A stretch of 17,834 bases of DNA from Deltaproteobacteria bacterium UBA2221 (GCA_002328485.1 DCUF01000004.1:4769-22602); one strand, 5' to 3'; positions 7,638 through 15,575 are shown, numbered from the stretch's first letter. The notes: a model not told the origin generated them from the letters alone. Program-made: numbers and translations.

Positions 7638-9008
7638 TCAGGGCAGGGGAACGGCTTTATCAGCCAACCAGTGAAGCTTTTCGAGGCCGCCCTGTACGTC
7701 GCCGCCCAGATGGACACGGAGCGCTCGTCTTCCATGCTTCCTCAGGGCCTCCAGATCTCCAAGGGCCTGGGCTTGTTTGAAGGTTCCAAAGGTGTAGGGC
7801 TGCCCAGGGATAGGCGTGTCAACCCCGTCGTCGGCCGTCAACTGGAGGAATAAGCCGGTATTCGGGCCACCCTTATGCAGTTGACCGGTGGAATGGAGAA
7901 AGCGGGGACCAAAACCAACCGTGGTGGCCATGCGCAGACGATCCCGAACGAGAATCCTCAATCGCTCCAGGCCCATGACCGTTTCCGGTGTTTCGGTCAG
8001 GTAGGCCTGAATCGCAAGGTAACTACCTGCTTGTCCTCCCGAGAATAAGGCCTTGAGAAGGTCTTTTGCGGATGCCTCCCCACGATCAGTGTAGAATTCA
8101 AGCCCTCCCTCGAAAAGGGCGGGCCTCGGTTCCGGCAGGGCTCCTCTTTGACGCACGGCGCCAAGCAATTGGTTGGTGTTGTCCTTGCTCTCCTGAACGT
8201 TCGGCTGATCAAAAGGGTTAATCCCCAGCAGACTACCCGCTGTTGCCGTAGCAACCTCCCACAAGAAGAACTGGCCGGCAAGCTCGAAAAGATCCTTCAT
8301 ATCCACCGACAGTACCGGCTGGCCGGCCGACTTCAGGGAGGCTACCGCATTGTCGAGGCCGCTGTCTTGGGCACCCTTGAGCCGGATGCGGACAAAGACC
8401 CTATCCCCTCCATAGACCTGGGGCGATGCGGGCGGCTCACCCGCAACCGGCAGTATGCCTTTCTCCTCCTTGCCCGTACTTTCGGCGATGAGTTGTTCGA
8501 GCCAGGCATCGAACAGGGAGAGTTCCCTGGGCATGATGAAGGTAAGCTTATCCCTTCCCAGAAGGGCCAACTCCCCCATTGCCGTACCCAGGACAACGCC
8601 CGGATTCCTGCGGGCTGGAGCAAGGGGACCGCAAGCGTTCACCATGTCGGAAGCCGACCTTAGAAGGCTGGCCACATCGATGCCCATAAGGGCCGCTGGA
8701 ACGAGGCCGAAGTAGGTCAGAGCCGAGTAACGGCCGCCCACGTCCCTGAAGTTGAGAAAGGTTCTTCTGTATCCCCTCTCCTGTGCCTCATTCGCCAGAG
8801 CAGACCCCGGGTCGGTTATGGCGACGAAGTTGTCCCCGGCAAGCTCGCCCTTCACCGATCTCATCTCCTGGAAGAAGTAGTCGCCAAAGGCTTGGGGTTG
8901 AGCCGTTGTGCCCGATTTTGATGCAACGATGAAGAGCGTCTTTTCGAGAGGAACCCTTTCCCTGATGCTCAATACCGTTGCGGGGTCCGTCGGGCAAGAC
9001 CGCAGTGA
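7638..9008 (-). pseudogene. 5'-truncated phosphoglucose isomerase domain (transaldolase/PGI-fusion type)
   Basis: The longest frame with a start codon (TTG 8972) gives 444 residues. Homology continues upstream of it in frame (CPTDPATVLSIRERVPLEKT, compared with the usual LDSTDPA) until a TGA at 9009-9011, so no proper start exists and the N-terminal part of the SIS domain is missing. Remaining landmarks are SKSGTT (residues 18-23), which binds the sugar phosphate, NPFDQPNVQESK, the catalytic-region GQLHKGGPNTG, and the C-terminal YTFGTFKQAQALGDLEAL with its conserved Lys. The wording matches the PGI half of bifunctional tal-pgi proteins, which interconvert glucose-6-P and fructose-6-P. About 130 or more N-terminal PGI residues and any transaldolase part are absent. 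A frameshift near 8990 is possible, since the other frame reads RLLITAVL just upstream. The fragment precedes ubiE. Confidence 0.75.
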
Positions 9009-9280
9009 TCAACAGCCGGGTCGATGCGCATCATTTGCAGCTCCTGCGAGAATTATAGGGGCCTTCGCACGAGCGACAGAGCAAATCGTGATGTTCCTAT
9101 TCTATCAAACCTCTCCCCATTCTGTCCCGTCATCTCCGCGGTCTTCGGTCTTTCTCTGACGCCGTTCTCGATGGACCTGTCCGCCACGGTGAGGCCGAAG
9201 AACCGTTTCAGGGGTTATCCCTAAAAACGGTGAGGGATGACGCGGCCGCTCGGCACCCTCCCGCCAATATCTTTCCGTAA

Positions 9281-9583
9281 TCATACGGGTTGCGTGGTAA
9301 TCCCAAAACCCAGAAAGAGAAGCCTATCGCCGTTGTTGAGCACGACCTGCATGCGCTGACCGTATGTCAGGAAGTTTCGTTCGTTATGAAAGAGCCGCAG
9401 TTCCATATCGATGTCCCCCTCTTCGTCAAGAAGGGTCTGCTTTATTACGGGGCCATACTTCCTGGTCAGGGCGGTGATGACATCGGCCACGGTGTTTCCT
9501 GGGACGTCGATCTCGATCGTCCACTTTTTGTTCATCACCTTGTAGAGATGAGCTATCCCACGAAAGGTCACCTGAATTCTCAT
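9281..9583 (-). CDS. MoaD/ThiS-family beta-grasp protein without C-terminal Gly-Gly
   Basis: This 100-residue protein has the ubiquitin-like sulfur-carrier layout: MRIQVTFRGIAHLYKV strand, WTIEIDVPGNTVADVITALTRKYG (the TV.D.L..L helix region), a variable middle with LLDEEGDIDMELRLFHN, and the closing LNNGDRLLFLGFGI, the place where MoaD/ThiS read DGDEVAIFPPVSGG. Here the protein instead ends GITTQPV, so it lacks the diglycine needed for adenylation and thiocarboxylation. ATG 9583 is supported by GGGAGGGGGG just upstream. It lies 272 nt upstream of the truncated PGI gene and is divergent from the cyclase gene. Family fold is likely; a classic sulfur-carrier role is not. Confidence 0.75.
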   Translation of the reverse strand: MRIQVTFRGIAHLYKVMNKKWTIEIDVPGNTVADVITALTRKYGPVIKQTLLDEEGDIDMELRLFHNERNFLTYGQRMQVVLNNGDRLLFLGFGITTQPV

Positions 9584-9748
9584 TGCCCCCCTCCCATAGT
9601 AAGTCTCCAGATAGCTGATTCTCTTTTCGTATAGATTAACACTTGGTCAGGGAAATACAAAAGGCTCCGTGGTCTCCAGTGGGTTGGGGATCTCCAATGC
9701 CATTCTTTTGTGGTAATCTTGAGCATGTCTGGAATCGTGAGGGTCAAT

Positions 9749-10408
9749 ATGGAAGAGAACGCGCCCTGGATAGATGTTTCGGTCCCCCTGGTGAATGGCA
9801 TGATCAGTTATCCGGGTGACCCGCCGGTAGAAATCTCTCGCCTGCCCGCCAACCATGATGAAGACCCGATGATCTCCCGCCTTTCGGCCTCCGTGCACCT
9901 GGGCACGCACATTGACGCCCCACTCCACTATATTCCCGAAGGCAAGGGCATCGACCTGATGCCTGCCGCCGCCATGATCGGTCCTGCGCGGGTCATCGGG
10001 ATTGCCGACCCTCATGTGATTTCCGTCAACGACCTGCAGGCCCATAGTCTATCGCCGGGGGAGCGGATCCTTTTCAAAACTCGAAACTCCTCTCTGTGGG
10101 AGAGCCCTGTCTTCAGGGAGGATTATGTCTATCTCTCGACCGAAGGCGCCTCATTTCTTGCGGAAAAAGGCGTTCTCGCCCTTGGCATAGATTATCTTTC
10201 CATAGGCGGTTTCAACACAAACGAACCTGAAGTCCATCGGATACTGCTCGAGGCGGGCGTGTGGATCATCGAAGGTCTCAATCTAAGGGGGGTAGAGCCC
10301 GGACAGTACGACCTCGTCTGTATGCCGTTACGGATAATCGGCGTAGAGGCAGCGCCGGCGAGGGTAATGATACGACCCTTGCGAAAGCCCGCCGGAGAGC
10401 GGAGCTAG
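9749..10408 (+). CDS. Metal-dependent cyclase / kynurenine formamidase-like hydrolase
   Basis: The 219-residue protein belongs to the cyclase family (Pfam Cyclase; KynB-type arylformamidases, isatin hydrolases and polyketide cyclases). It begins WIDVSVPLVNGMISYPGDPP and carries the metal motif HLGTHIDAPLHY, supplying H50, H54, D56 and H60. Farther on are GIDYLSIGGF and WIIEGLNLRGVEPGQYDLVCMPLRI, with the conserved Glu. These enzymes hydrolyse amide or ester bonds in small cyclic or N-formyl compounds. ATG 9749 is preferred because GTGAGGG lies 6 nt upstream; in-frame GTG 9710 and ATG 9725 are alternatives. It is convergent with yifB, whose stop overlaps its own. No tryptophan-catabolism neighbours are present, so the substrate is unknown. 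Confidence 0.85.
   Translation: MEENAPWIDVSVPLVNGMISYPGDPPVEISRLPANHDEDPMISRLSASVHLGTHIDAPLHYIPEGKGIDLMPAAAMIGPARVIGIADPHVISVNDLQAHSLSPGERILFKTRNSSLWESPVFREDYVYLSTEGASFLAEKGVLALGIDYLSIGGFNTNEPEVHRILLEAGVWIIEGLNLRGVEPGQYDLVCMPLRIIGVEAAPARVMIRPLRKPAGERS
10405..10408. other. Shared stop codon CTAG between convergent cyclase and yifB
   Basis: The palindrome CTAG contains the TAG stop of the plus-strand cyclase gene (10406-10408) and, on the complement, the TAG stop of yifB (10405-10407). The two genes thus overlap tail to tail by 4 bp, with no room for a terminator between them. Confidence 0.9.
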
Positions 10409-11937
10409 GCCATCATTCTCTTATCGAGGACACGATACTGAATGGCCTCTGCCACGTGGGCCTCTTCGATCAGTTCGCTCGGTTCCAGGTCCGCAATAGT
10501 CCGAGAAAGCTTGAGGATTCGGTGATAGGCCCGGGGTGAAAGGGCATATTTTTCAACCGCTTTCTCCAGTAATCCTTCTGCCCCTTCGGTGGCGGGGCAA
10601 TATCTCTTGATCATCCTCGTAGCCATCCGTCCATTGGAGTAGATCCTTTTGCCTTTAAACCGGGAAGCCTGGATTTTGCGGGCTGTGTTTACCCTTCCCA
10701 GGATGGTGCCCGAGGATTCTTCCTCCGTGTCCATAGAAAGCTCACGGATACTTACGGGCGGAACCTCGATCTGTATGTCGATTCTGTCAAGGAGAGGGCC
10801 CGACAACCGGGAACGGTACTTATGTATCTGGGAAGGCGAGCAGGTGCAGGCCCGTCTGCTGTCGCCGAAATAGCCACAGGGACAAGGGTTCATAGCGGCC
10901 AGAAGCATGAACCGGGCAGGAAATGTGACGGCTTGCGCCGCCCGTGAGATGACAACGGCACCATCTTCGATGGGCTGCCTCAGCGAATCGAGGACATGCC
11001 TCTTAAATTCGGGGAATTCGTCGAGAAAGAGCACGCCGTTGTGAGCCAGGCTGATCTCTCCGGGCCTAGGAACCTGTCCGCCACCGATAAGACCGGCATC
11101 GGAGATGGTGTGGTGGGGCGCCCGGAATGGTTTTTCGACCACAAGAAACTTATCGTCCCTCAACAGCCCGGCAATGCTGTGTATCTTGGTGGTCTCGATC
11201 GCTTCATCGTAATTGAGCGAAGGAAGGATGGTGGGCATTCTTCGAGCGAGCATGGTCTTTCCCGACCCCGGAGGTCCAACCATAAGCACATTATGGCCGC
11301 CGGCCGCAGCAATCTCCAGGGCCCGTTTTGCCTGACTCTGGCCTTTGATGTCTGAGAAGTCGAATTTTTCATTCCGACGGTCGAGCTCTCGGCTGTTCTC
11401 ATCAGGGACGAACCGGTCGAGCTGCACCTTATCCTTGAAAAACTGCACTATCTCAAGGAGATGGGTGGCGCCATATACGTCAATCCCCTTCACCACCGCC
11501 GCTTCACGTCCATTTTCTTGGGGGACGATGATGCTCTTGAACCCCTGCTCCGCGGCATGGATGGCCATGGGTAGGACCCCTTTAATGGGCTTCACCCTTC
11601 CATCCAGAGACAGCTCGCCGGTAATGAGGTAGTCCCTCGTTCGATCCTGACCAATCTGGCTCATGGAGACAAGCATTCCCAGGGCTATGGGAAGATCGAA
11701 TGATGAGCCTTCCTTTCTTACATCTGCTGGGGCTAGGTTGATGGTGATGCGATCGCTGGGAAATTCAAAACCAGCGTTCTTGATGGCGCTTCGCACCCTC
11801 TCCCTGCTTTCCTTTACCGCTGTTTCAGGCAAGCCCACAATGGTGAAAGCCGGAAGGCCGTAGGAAATATCTACCTCAACCTCAACCTTGATTCCATTGA
11901 TGCCATGGAGCGCCGCAGAAAATACCTTCGATATCAT
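10405..11937 (-). CDS. yifB: YifB/ComM family Mg-chelatase-like AAA+ ATPase
   Basis: This 510-residue protein has three recognisable parts. The N-terminal Lon-protease-like/ChlI domain includes DISYGLPAFTIVGLPETAVK and INLAPADVRKEGSSFDLPIALG (residues about 23-87). The AAA+ core has Walker A GPPGSGKT (221-228) and Walker B VLFLDE (302-307). The C-terminal part has a Cys cluster PCPCGYFGDSRRACTC (C352, C354, C364, C366), followed by LSGPLLDRIDIQIEVPP. In naturally transformable bacteria the homologue ComM is a hexameric helicase promoting branch migration during DNA integration; elsewhere the role is unclear. ATG 11937 matches the family start MISKVFSAAL. It lies 60 nt downstream of manC on the same strand and ends overlapping the cyclase stop. 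The length is normal and no defects are seen. Confidence 0.92.
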   Translation of the reverse strand: MISKVFSAALHGINGIKVEVEVDISYGLPAFTIVGLPETAVKESRERVRSAIKNAGFEFPSDRITINLAPADVRKEGSSFDLPIALGMLVSMSQIGQDRTRDYLITGELSLDGRVKPIKGVLPMAIHAAEQGFKSIIVPQENGREAAVVKGIDVYGATHLLEIVQFFKDKVQLDRFVPDENSRELDRRNEKFDFSDIKGQSQAKRALEIAAAGGHNVLMVGPPGSGKTMLARRMPTILPSLNYDEAIETTKIHSIAGLLRDDKFLVVEKPFRAPHHTISDAGLIGGGQVPRPGEISLAHNGVLFLDEFPEFKRHVLDSLRQPIEDGAVVISRAAQAVTFPARFMLLAAMNPCPCGYFGDSRRACTCSPSQIHKYRSRLSGPLLDRIDIQIEVPPVSIRELSMDTEEESSGTILGRVNTARKIQASRFKGKRIYSNGRMATRMIKRYCPATEGAEGLLEKAVEKYALSPRAYHRILKLSRTIADLEPSELIEEAHVAEAIQYRVLDKRMMA

Positions 11938-11997
11938 AGCCTTTTCAACCTTCTCTTAGGATTGAGCCATGCCGTTCAGTCGCTCTTGATTGCCGTC

Positions 11998-13059
11998 TCA
12001 GTCATCATTCTCCATATGCCCGGCGATCTTTCGGGCATCCTGGTCGCGGTCCTTCGGGCAGACAAGAACGCCCCGCTTCGATGCCACAACGATCAGGTTC
12101 TCCAGCCCGATGGTGCCGACGGGCACATCCTCCCCATAAATCACACAGCCTTTTGTATCAACGCAGACCGCCTCTCCGTGGATACAATTTCCACGCTCAT
12201 CTGCGGGCAGCACCCTCTGCAAGGAACTCCAGGTTCCCACGTCGTCCCAGATGAAACCAGCCTCCAGCATCACCACGTTCTCGGCCTTTTCCATTAACCC
12301 GTAATCGATGGACCTTTTTTCAAGGGCACAAAAAAATTCATCCTTCTTCACCTCATCGCCAGCGTCCATAGCAGCACGGATTTGTTGGAGACCCCGATCC
12401 AGGCGGGGCATATGCCTGGCGATGCCTCGTAGTACCGTGTCGGCCTGCCAGATAAAGATGCCGCTATTCCAGTAGTAGCCGCCCTCAGCCAGGTAATCAG
12501 CCGCCCGGCGGGCGTCCGGTTTTTCAACAAAACGCCGGACCTCAAAACAACCATCCGGCACATCAGACGGGAGGCGCTTGCCCGCCTGAATATACCCATA
12601 ACCCGTTTCCGGGCGGGTCGGCTTGATCCCCGTGGTGACAAGACGGGCGTCGTCCCGGGCCAGGCGAATGCCTTTGCGCATGGTCTCGACAAAGATAAAT
12701 TGGTCAGGGATGTAGTGATCCGAGGGCACGACAACCATGAGGGCCTTGGGATCCTCCCGTTGCAGCGTCACCGCAGCAAGACCGATACAAGGGGCTGTAT
12801 CCCTGCCGGCCGGCTCCACCAGGTACCGTACCGCTGGCCAAAGGGAAAGCTGCTCTTGGGCTATCGCCAGGTGTTCAGCGCCAAGGACCACCATGATGCG
12901 GTCTTCTGGAACGATCTTGAGAAGCCGTTCGACCGTCATCTGTATCATCGTGTTGGTGGCGAGAAGCCTGATAAATGGCTTCGGCACCCTTTTTGTGCTG
13001 AGCGGCCAGAAACGTTCTCCCTTGCCCCCCGCCATGATTACACCGTAGGTGTGTTCCAT
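11998..13059 (-). CDS. manC: Mannose-1-phosphate guanylyltransferase (GDP-mannose pyrophosphorylase)
   Basis: The 353-residue cytoplasmic nucleotidyltransferase forms GDP-mannose from GTP and mannose-1-P for polysaccharide or LPS synthesis. The N-terminus reads GVIMAGGKGERFWPLSTKRVPKPF (about residues 6-29), with the GGxGxRxWPLS signature and catalytic Lys. VVPSDHYIPD, RRFVEKPDARRAADYL and NSGIFIWQADTVL follow. The length shows a monofunctional enzyme without the C-terminal phosphomannose isomerase half found in some AlgA/ManC proteins. ATG 13059 is preceded by GAAGGAG 5 nt upstream, with a TATAAT box about 50 nt ahead of it. No capsule or O-antigen cluster is adjacent, so it appears to be a stand-alone supply gene. 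yifB follows after 60 nt. Confidence 0.92.
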   Translation of the reverse strand: MEHTYGVIMAGGKGERFWPLSTKRVPKPFIRLLATNTMIQMTVERLLKIVPEDRIMVVLGAEHLAIAQEQLSLWPAVRYLVEPAGRDTAPCIGLAAVTLQREDPKALMVVVPSDHYIPDQFIFVETMRKGIRLARDDARLVTTGIKPTRPETGYGYIQAGKRLPSDVPDGCFEVRRFVEKPDARRAADYLAEGGYYWNSGIFIWQADTVLRGIARHMPRLDRGLQQIRAAMDAGDEVKKDEFFCALEKRSIDYGLMEKAENVVMLEAGFIWDDVGTWSSLQRVLPADERGNCIHGEAVCVDTKGCVIYGEDVPVGTIGLENLIVVASKRGVLVCPKDRDQDARKIAGHMENDD

Positions 13060-13109
13060 GTCGCTCCTTCTATCGAACTGAATGAGAATGGTCGTGCCTG
13101 CCCGGACAC

Positions 13110-13115
13110 ATTATA
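13110..13115 (-). promoter_or_regulatory. Candidate -10 box for manC
   Basis: On the minus strand a perfect TATAAT (complement of 13110-13115) lies about 50 nt before the manC start codon, preceded by GGTCC. No good -35 hexamer is found at 16-18 bp; instead one arm of a 10-bp inverted repeat and a CCGG-GAAAA-CCGG palindrome occupy that place. This suggests that an activator or operator is involved, or that the -10 match is chance. Confidence 0.4.
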
Positions 13116-13120
13116 GGACC

Positions 13121-13172
13121 GGTTTTCCCGGATCGCGGCTGCAGGTTCACCGCACTAGGCTGCGGGAAAACC
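13121..13172. repeat. Perfect 10-bp inverted repeat with 32-nt spacer upstream of manC
   Basis: GGTTTTCCCG (13121-13130) and CGGGAAAACC (13163-13172) are exact reverse complements. The spacer contains a further GCGG/CCGC pair (13135-13138/13150-13153). It lies between the sirtuin stop and the candidate manC promoter, so it may be a transcription terminator stem, an operator, or the relic of a small inverted-repeat element. No T run follows the stem on either strand. Confidence 0.65.
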
Positions 13173-13269
13173 CGTTACAATCTTTTCGCCTCTTGACGCA
13201 CAAAGACCGTCAGTGAGGAGAGAGCCCGATTCCGTCCGCCTCCTCAGGTCGCGCCGGGTCTGCTCCGAA

Positions 13270-14010
13270 TCAGCCGGACAGGTATTGCATAACCCGAGGC
13301 AGTATATCCGACGCGCTTCCTTCGAGGAAATAATCACAGATAGATGAGGTGAAGGGAGTGGGTGAGACATTGATCTCCACCACCTTGGCCCCGCATGAAT
13401 GGGCGGTGTAGGGCAGCTCCGCTGCCGGATAGACTACTCCAGATGTTCCGATGATCATCAGTATTCGGCACCCTCTGGCCGCTTCGCTGGCCCTGGCTGC
13501 CTCTGAGAAAGGTATCTGCTCTCCAAACAAGACGACGTCCGGTTTCAAGGGTTCCCCGCAATGATCACAGGTAGGGAAAGGGGAAATCACGGCAAGGTCT
13601 TCGCTAAAAGGAATCTTCGCCGAACAACGAGGGCAGATAAGACGACGATGGTTGCCATGGTATTCGATGACGTTGCTGTTGCCGGCAATCTGGTGGAGGC
13701 CGTCTACGTTCTGTGTGATAACGGCGTCGAGAAAACCGAGATGCTCCAACTCGCTCAGGGCCAGATGGGCCGGAGAGGGTTTGGCCTCGAAAATCACCTG
13801 CGCCATCTCACGGAGCATGGTCCATACCTTCGCGGGATTCCTGGAAAAGGAATTTATATGGGCGTACTCCATGGGATCATATTTCTCCCAGAGCCCCTGT
13901 CCGCCACGGAAGGCCGGTATCCCCGCGTCGACCGATATGCCGGCACCGGTGAAGGCAACAACGTGGCCCAGATCCCGGATGAGTAGTGCAACCTCCTTAT
14001 ACTTTTCCAC
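13270..14010 (-). CDS. cobB: NAD-dependent protein deacylase, sirtuin (CobB/Sir2 family)
   Basis: This 246-residue enzyme has the complete Sir2 core: GAGISVDAGIPAFRG (22-36) for NAD binding, TQNVDGLHQIAG (99-110), the catalytic His in EYHGN (H118), zinc Cys pairs CPRC (126-129) and CDHC (148-151), PDVVLFGE, and IIGTSGVVYPAAELP (186-200). It removes acyl groups from lysines using NAD. At the position where desuccinylases (Sirt5, CobB) carry the Tyr-x-x-Arg pair, this protein seems to have Trp63...Leu66, so classic deacetylation is more likely than desuccinylation; this is inferred from an eye alignment. GTG 14010 is supported by GAAGG 5-6 nt upstream. It starts only 18 nt after the P1 peptidase stop, so they are probably co-transcribed. 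Confidence 0.92.
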   Translation of the reverse strand: MEKYKEVALLIRDLGHVVAFTGAGISVDAGIPAFRGGQGLWEKYDPMEYAHINSFSRNPAKVWTMLREMAQVIFEAKPSPAHLALSELEHLGFLDAVITQNVDGLHQIAGNSNVIEYHGNHRRLICPRCSAKIPFSEDLAVISPFPTCDHCGEPLKPDVVLFGEQIPFSEAARASEAARGCRILMIIGTSGVVYPAAELPYTAHSCGAKVVEINVSPTPFTSSICDYFLEGSASDILPRVMQYLSG

Positions 14011-14028
14011 GTGACCTTCTTTTGTAAT

Positions 14029-15021
14029 CTATCGCGCTGGGGAAGAACCGGATTTCCGGTCTTTCAAGACATCCTTGCAGGCAGGAATCTTCCCGAATCC
14101 ATCTGCCTTCTTGACGGCCCGCTTCACTGCCTCTGCAAGCACAAATTCCGCCAGCACGCCAATGCGGTTGACGTCTGCATCCACCCTACCCGTGGCCATC
14201 GCAAAAACAAGGTCCCCATCGAAGGTTGTGTGGACGGGACTAATCGTCTTTATGAGTCCACCTTGGGCCATCTGAGCCACTTTGGTGATCTCTCTCTTAT
14301 TGAACTGCGCGTTGGTTGCTATGACACCCAGTGTGGTATTCTCCATACCGAATTGTTTCTTCGTCTGGCCCTTCTTGAGGCAGTCGACGGTACTGGCAAA
14401 AACGGGGAGACCCCCCTCCCCTCGCAGTCCGGCTATGATCTTGCCCGTCTGATTGTCAATAATATCTCCAAAGGCATTAACGACCACGAAGGCACCAACA
14501 ATGCATCCGTCAGGCGTTGCGACGCTCGCCGTGCCGACCCCGCCTTTCATGGCCCTGGAAAGGGCGAAGAGCTTCCCCACTGTCGCCCCTACACCCACGC
14601 CGACGCTCCCTTCTTCAACCTTTTCAGATGCGTTGAGGCACGCCTCAAAGCCCATCTGCGGTGTCGGGCGCGACCTGTGGTCACCGAAGACAAGGTCAAA
14701 TATAACAGCGGTAGGGACAATAGGTATCTTCATGACACCCACGTCGAAGCCAACCCCTCTTTCCTCAAGGTACCTCATGACACCAGTCGAGGCGTCCAGG
14801 CCAAAAGAGCTACCCCCGCACAGGAGGATCGAGTGGACCTGCTCCACAACATGGTTGATGCTCAGGGCGTCGATCTGACGGGTCCCTGCCGCGCTTCCCC
14901 GGATATCGATGCCGCAGACCGCACCTTGTTCACACAAAATCACGGAGCAGCCCGTATATCCGACAAAGTCGGATGCGTGCCCGACCTTGATGCCTTCAAC
15001 ATCGGTAATGGCGTTGAACAT
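14029..15021 (-). CDS. P1 family (S58, DmpA-type) N-terminal-nucleophile peptidase
   Basis: The 330-residue protein matches the L-aminopeptidase/D-esterase DmpA and NylC group, self-cleaving enzymes whose new N-terminal Ser/Thr is the nucleophile. It begins MFNAITDVEGIKVGH and includes GCSVILCEQGAVCGIDIRGSA, LLCGGSSFGLDASTGVMRYL and GGVGTASVATPDG. The likely cleavage site lies in MENTTLGVIATNA (N228/T229), by analogy with NylC Asn-Thr, followed by PVHTTFDGDLVFAMATG. ATG 15021 fits family N-termini; the upstream TTG (15057) more likely belongs to a -35 box. The natural substrate is unknown; amino-terminal D- or beta-amino acid peptides or oligoamides are possible. The sirtuin gene follows 18 nt downstream. 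Confidence 0.88.
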   Translation of the reverse strand: MFNAITDVEGIKVGHASDFVGYTGCSVILCEQGAVCGIDIRGSAAGTRQIDALSINHVVEQVHSILLCGGSSFGLDASTGVMRYLEERGVGFDVGVMKIPIVPTAVIFDLVFGDHRSRPTPQMGFEACLNASEKVEEGSVGVGVGATVGKLFALSRAMKGGVGTASVATPDGCIVGAFVVVNAFGDIIDNQTGKIIAGLRGEGGLPVFASTVDCLKKGQTKKQFGMENTTLGVIATNAQFNKREITKVAQMAQGGLIKTISPVHTTFDGDLVFAMATGRVDADVNRIGVLAEFVLAEAVKRAVKKADGFGKIPACKDVLKDRKSGSSPAR

Positions 15022-15028
15022 TAAGAGA

Positions 15029-15057
15029 AAGGTATCAAAACGGGTGTTCCTTGTCAA
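15029..15057 (-). promoter_or_regulatory. Candidate promoter for the peptidase-sirtuin operon
   Basis: On the minus strand a perfect -35 TTGACA (complement of 15052-15057) is followed after 17 bp by TACCTT (complement of 15029-15034), a poor -10 hexamer. Transcription would begin almost at ATG 15021, implying a very short or leaderless transcript; no clear ribosome site is seen before that ATG, which agrees with this. Confidence 0.35.
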
Positions 15058-15088
15058 TCAACCATAGGGGCTTGCGTCTCCCTCTCCA

Positions 15089-15101
15089 CCAGCAAGGCTG
15101 G
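15089..15101. repeat. Short perfect hairpin CCAGC-AAG-GCTGG
   Basis: A 5-bp perfect stem with a triloop lies in the 227-nt gap between the DUF486 gene and the P1 peptidase. No T run follows on the minus strand, so it is at most a weak terminator for the DUF486 gene. The rest of the gap (15102-15248) shows no gene. Confidence 0.4.
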
Positions 15102-15248
15102 CGGAGCCCTCCCCCTCTCACCCCCGTTGTTGGTCGCTGCATGACGACAAGAACACAAATGGGGCGATAGTGAAATAGCGAAATGGGGGGACAAGACGTT
15201 TCTCTTCCCACTTCAACGCTATGCGATTTTGCCGCCTCGCCGTCTTTC

Positions 15249-15575
15249 TTATGATTTGAACATAAAAAAAACCGCACCGATGATCAGGACAAAGGCGACC
15301 CCGTAGTTCCACCTGAAGCCTTCTTTAAGATAGACAATGGAAAAGACGGCAAAAATCACGAGCGTGATGACTTCCTGAATAATCTTAAGCTGTGCCGCCG
15401 AAAAATCACGATGGCCGATTCGATTCGCGGGGACCTGAAAACAGTACTCAACAAAGGCGATGAGCCAGCTCACCAGAATTACTTTCCAGAGGGTGGACTG
15501 CTTGAACTTGAGGTGGCCGTACCACGCAATGGTCATAAAGACGTTTGAGATGGCCAGGAGCACGATCGTTTTCAT
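15249..15575 (-). CDS. DMT-family small membrane protein (DUF486)
   Basis: This 108-residue protein has four hydrophobic helices: TIVLLAISNVFMTIAWYGHL, VILVSWLIAFVEYCFQVPANRIG, a third containing EVITLVIFAVFSIVYL, and YGVAFVLIIGAVFFMF. The pattern FMTIAWYGHLKF...SW.IAF.EYC.QVPANRIG is characteristic of the DUF486 family, related to small multidrug-resistance/DMT transporters that work as dimers. The substrate is unknown. ATG 15575 is preceded by GAGTGAG. It lies alone between the HDOD gene and the peptidase operon on the same strand, with gaps of 115 nt or more on each side. Confidence 0.85.
   Translation of the reverse strand: MKTIVLLAISNVFMTIAWYGHLKFKQSTLWKVILVSWLIAFVEYCFQVPANRIGHRDFSAAQLKIIQEVITLVIFAVFSIVYLKEGFRWNYGVAFVLIIGAVFFMFKS

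Noticed and set aside
8148..8663. Plus-strand open frame of 171 codons opposite the PGI fragment
   Set aside because: The minus strand encodes recognisable PGI sequence throughout; the plus frame has no family features.
9029..9034. ATG-ATG with an upstream AGGAG (minus strand) as the true start of the PGI gene
   Set aside because: That frame stops after 21 codons and its residues do not resemble PGI; using it would require a frameshift that the sequence only hints at.
14011..15024. Long plus-strand open frame opposite the P1 peptidase gene (337 codons)
   Set aside because: It is antisense to a clearly recognised gene, has no ribosome site and a His/Arg-rich composition typical of a shadow frame.
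15022..15057. Earlier TTG start for the P1 peptidase
   Set aside because: Family proteins start at the MxNAITDVxGIxVGH segment, and the TTG is part of a perfect -35-like TTGACA.
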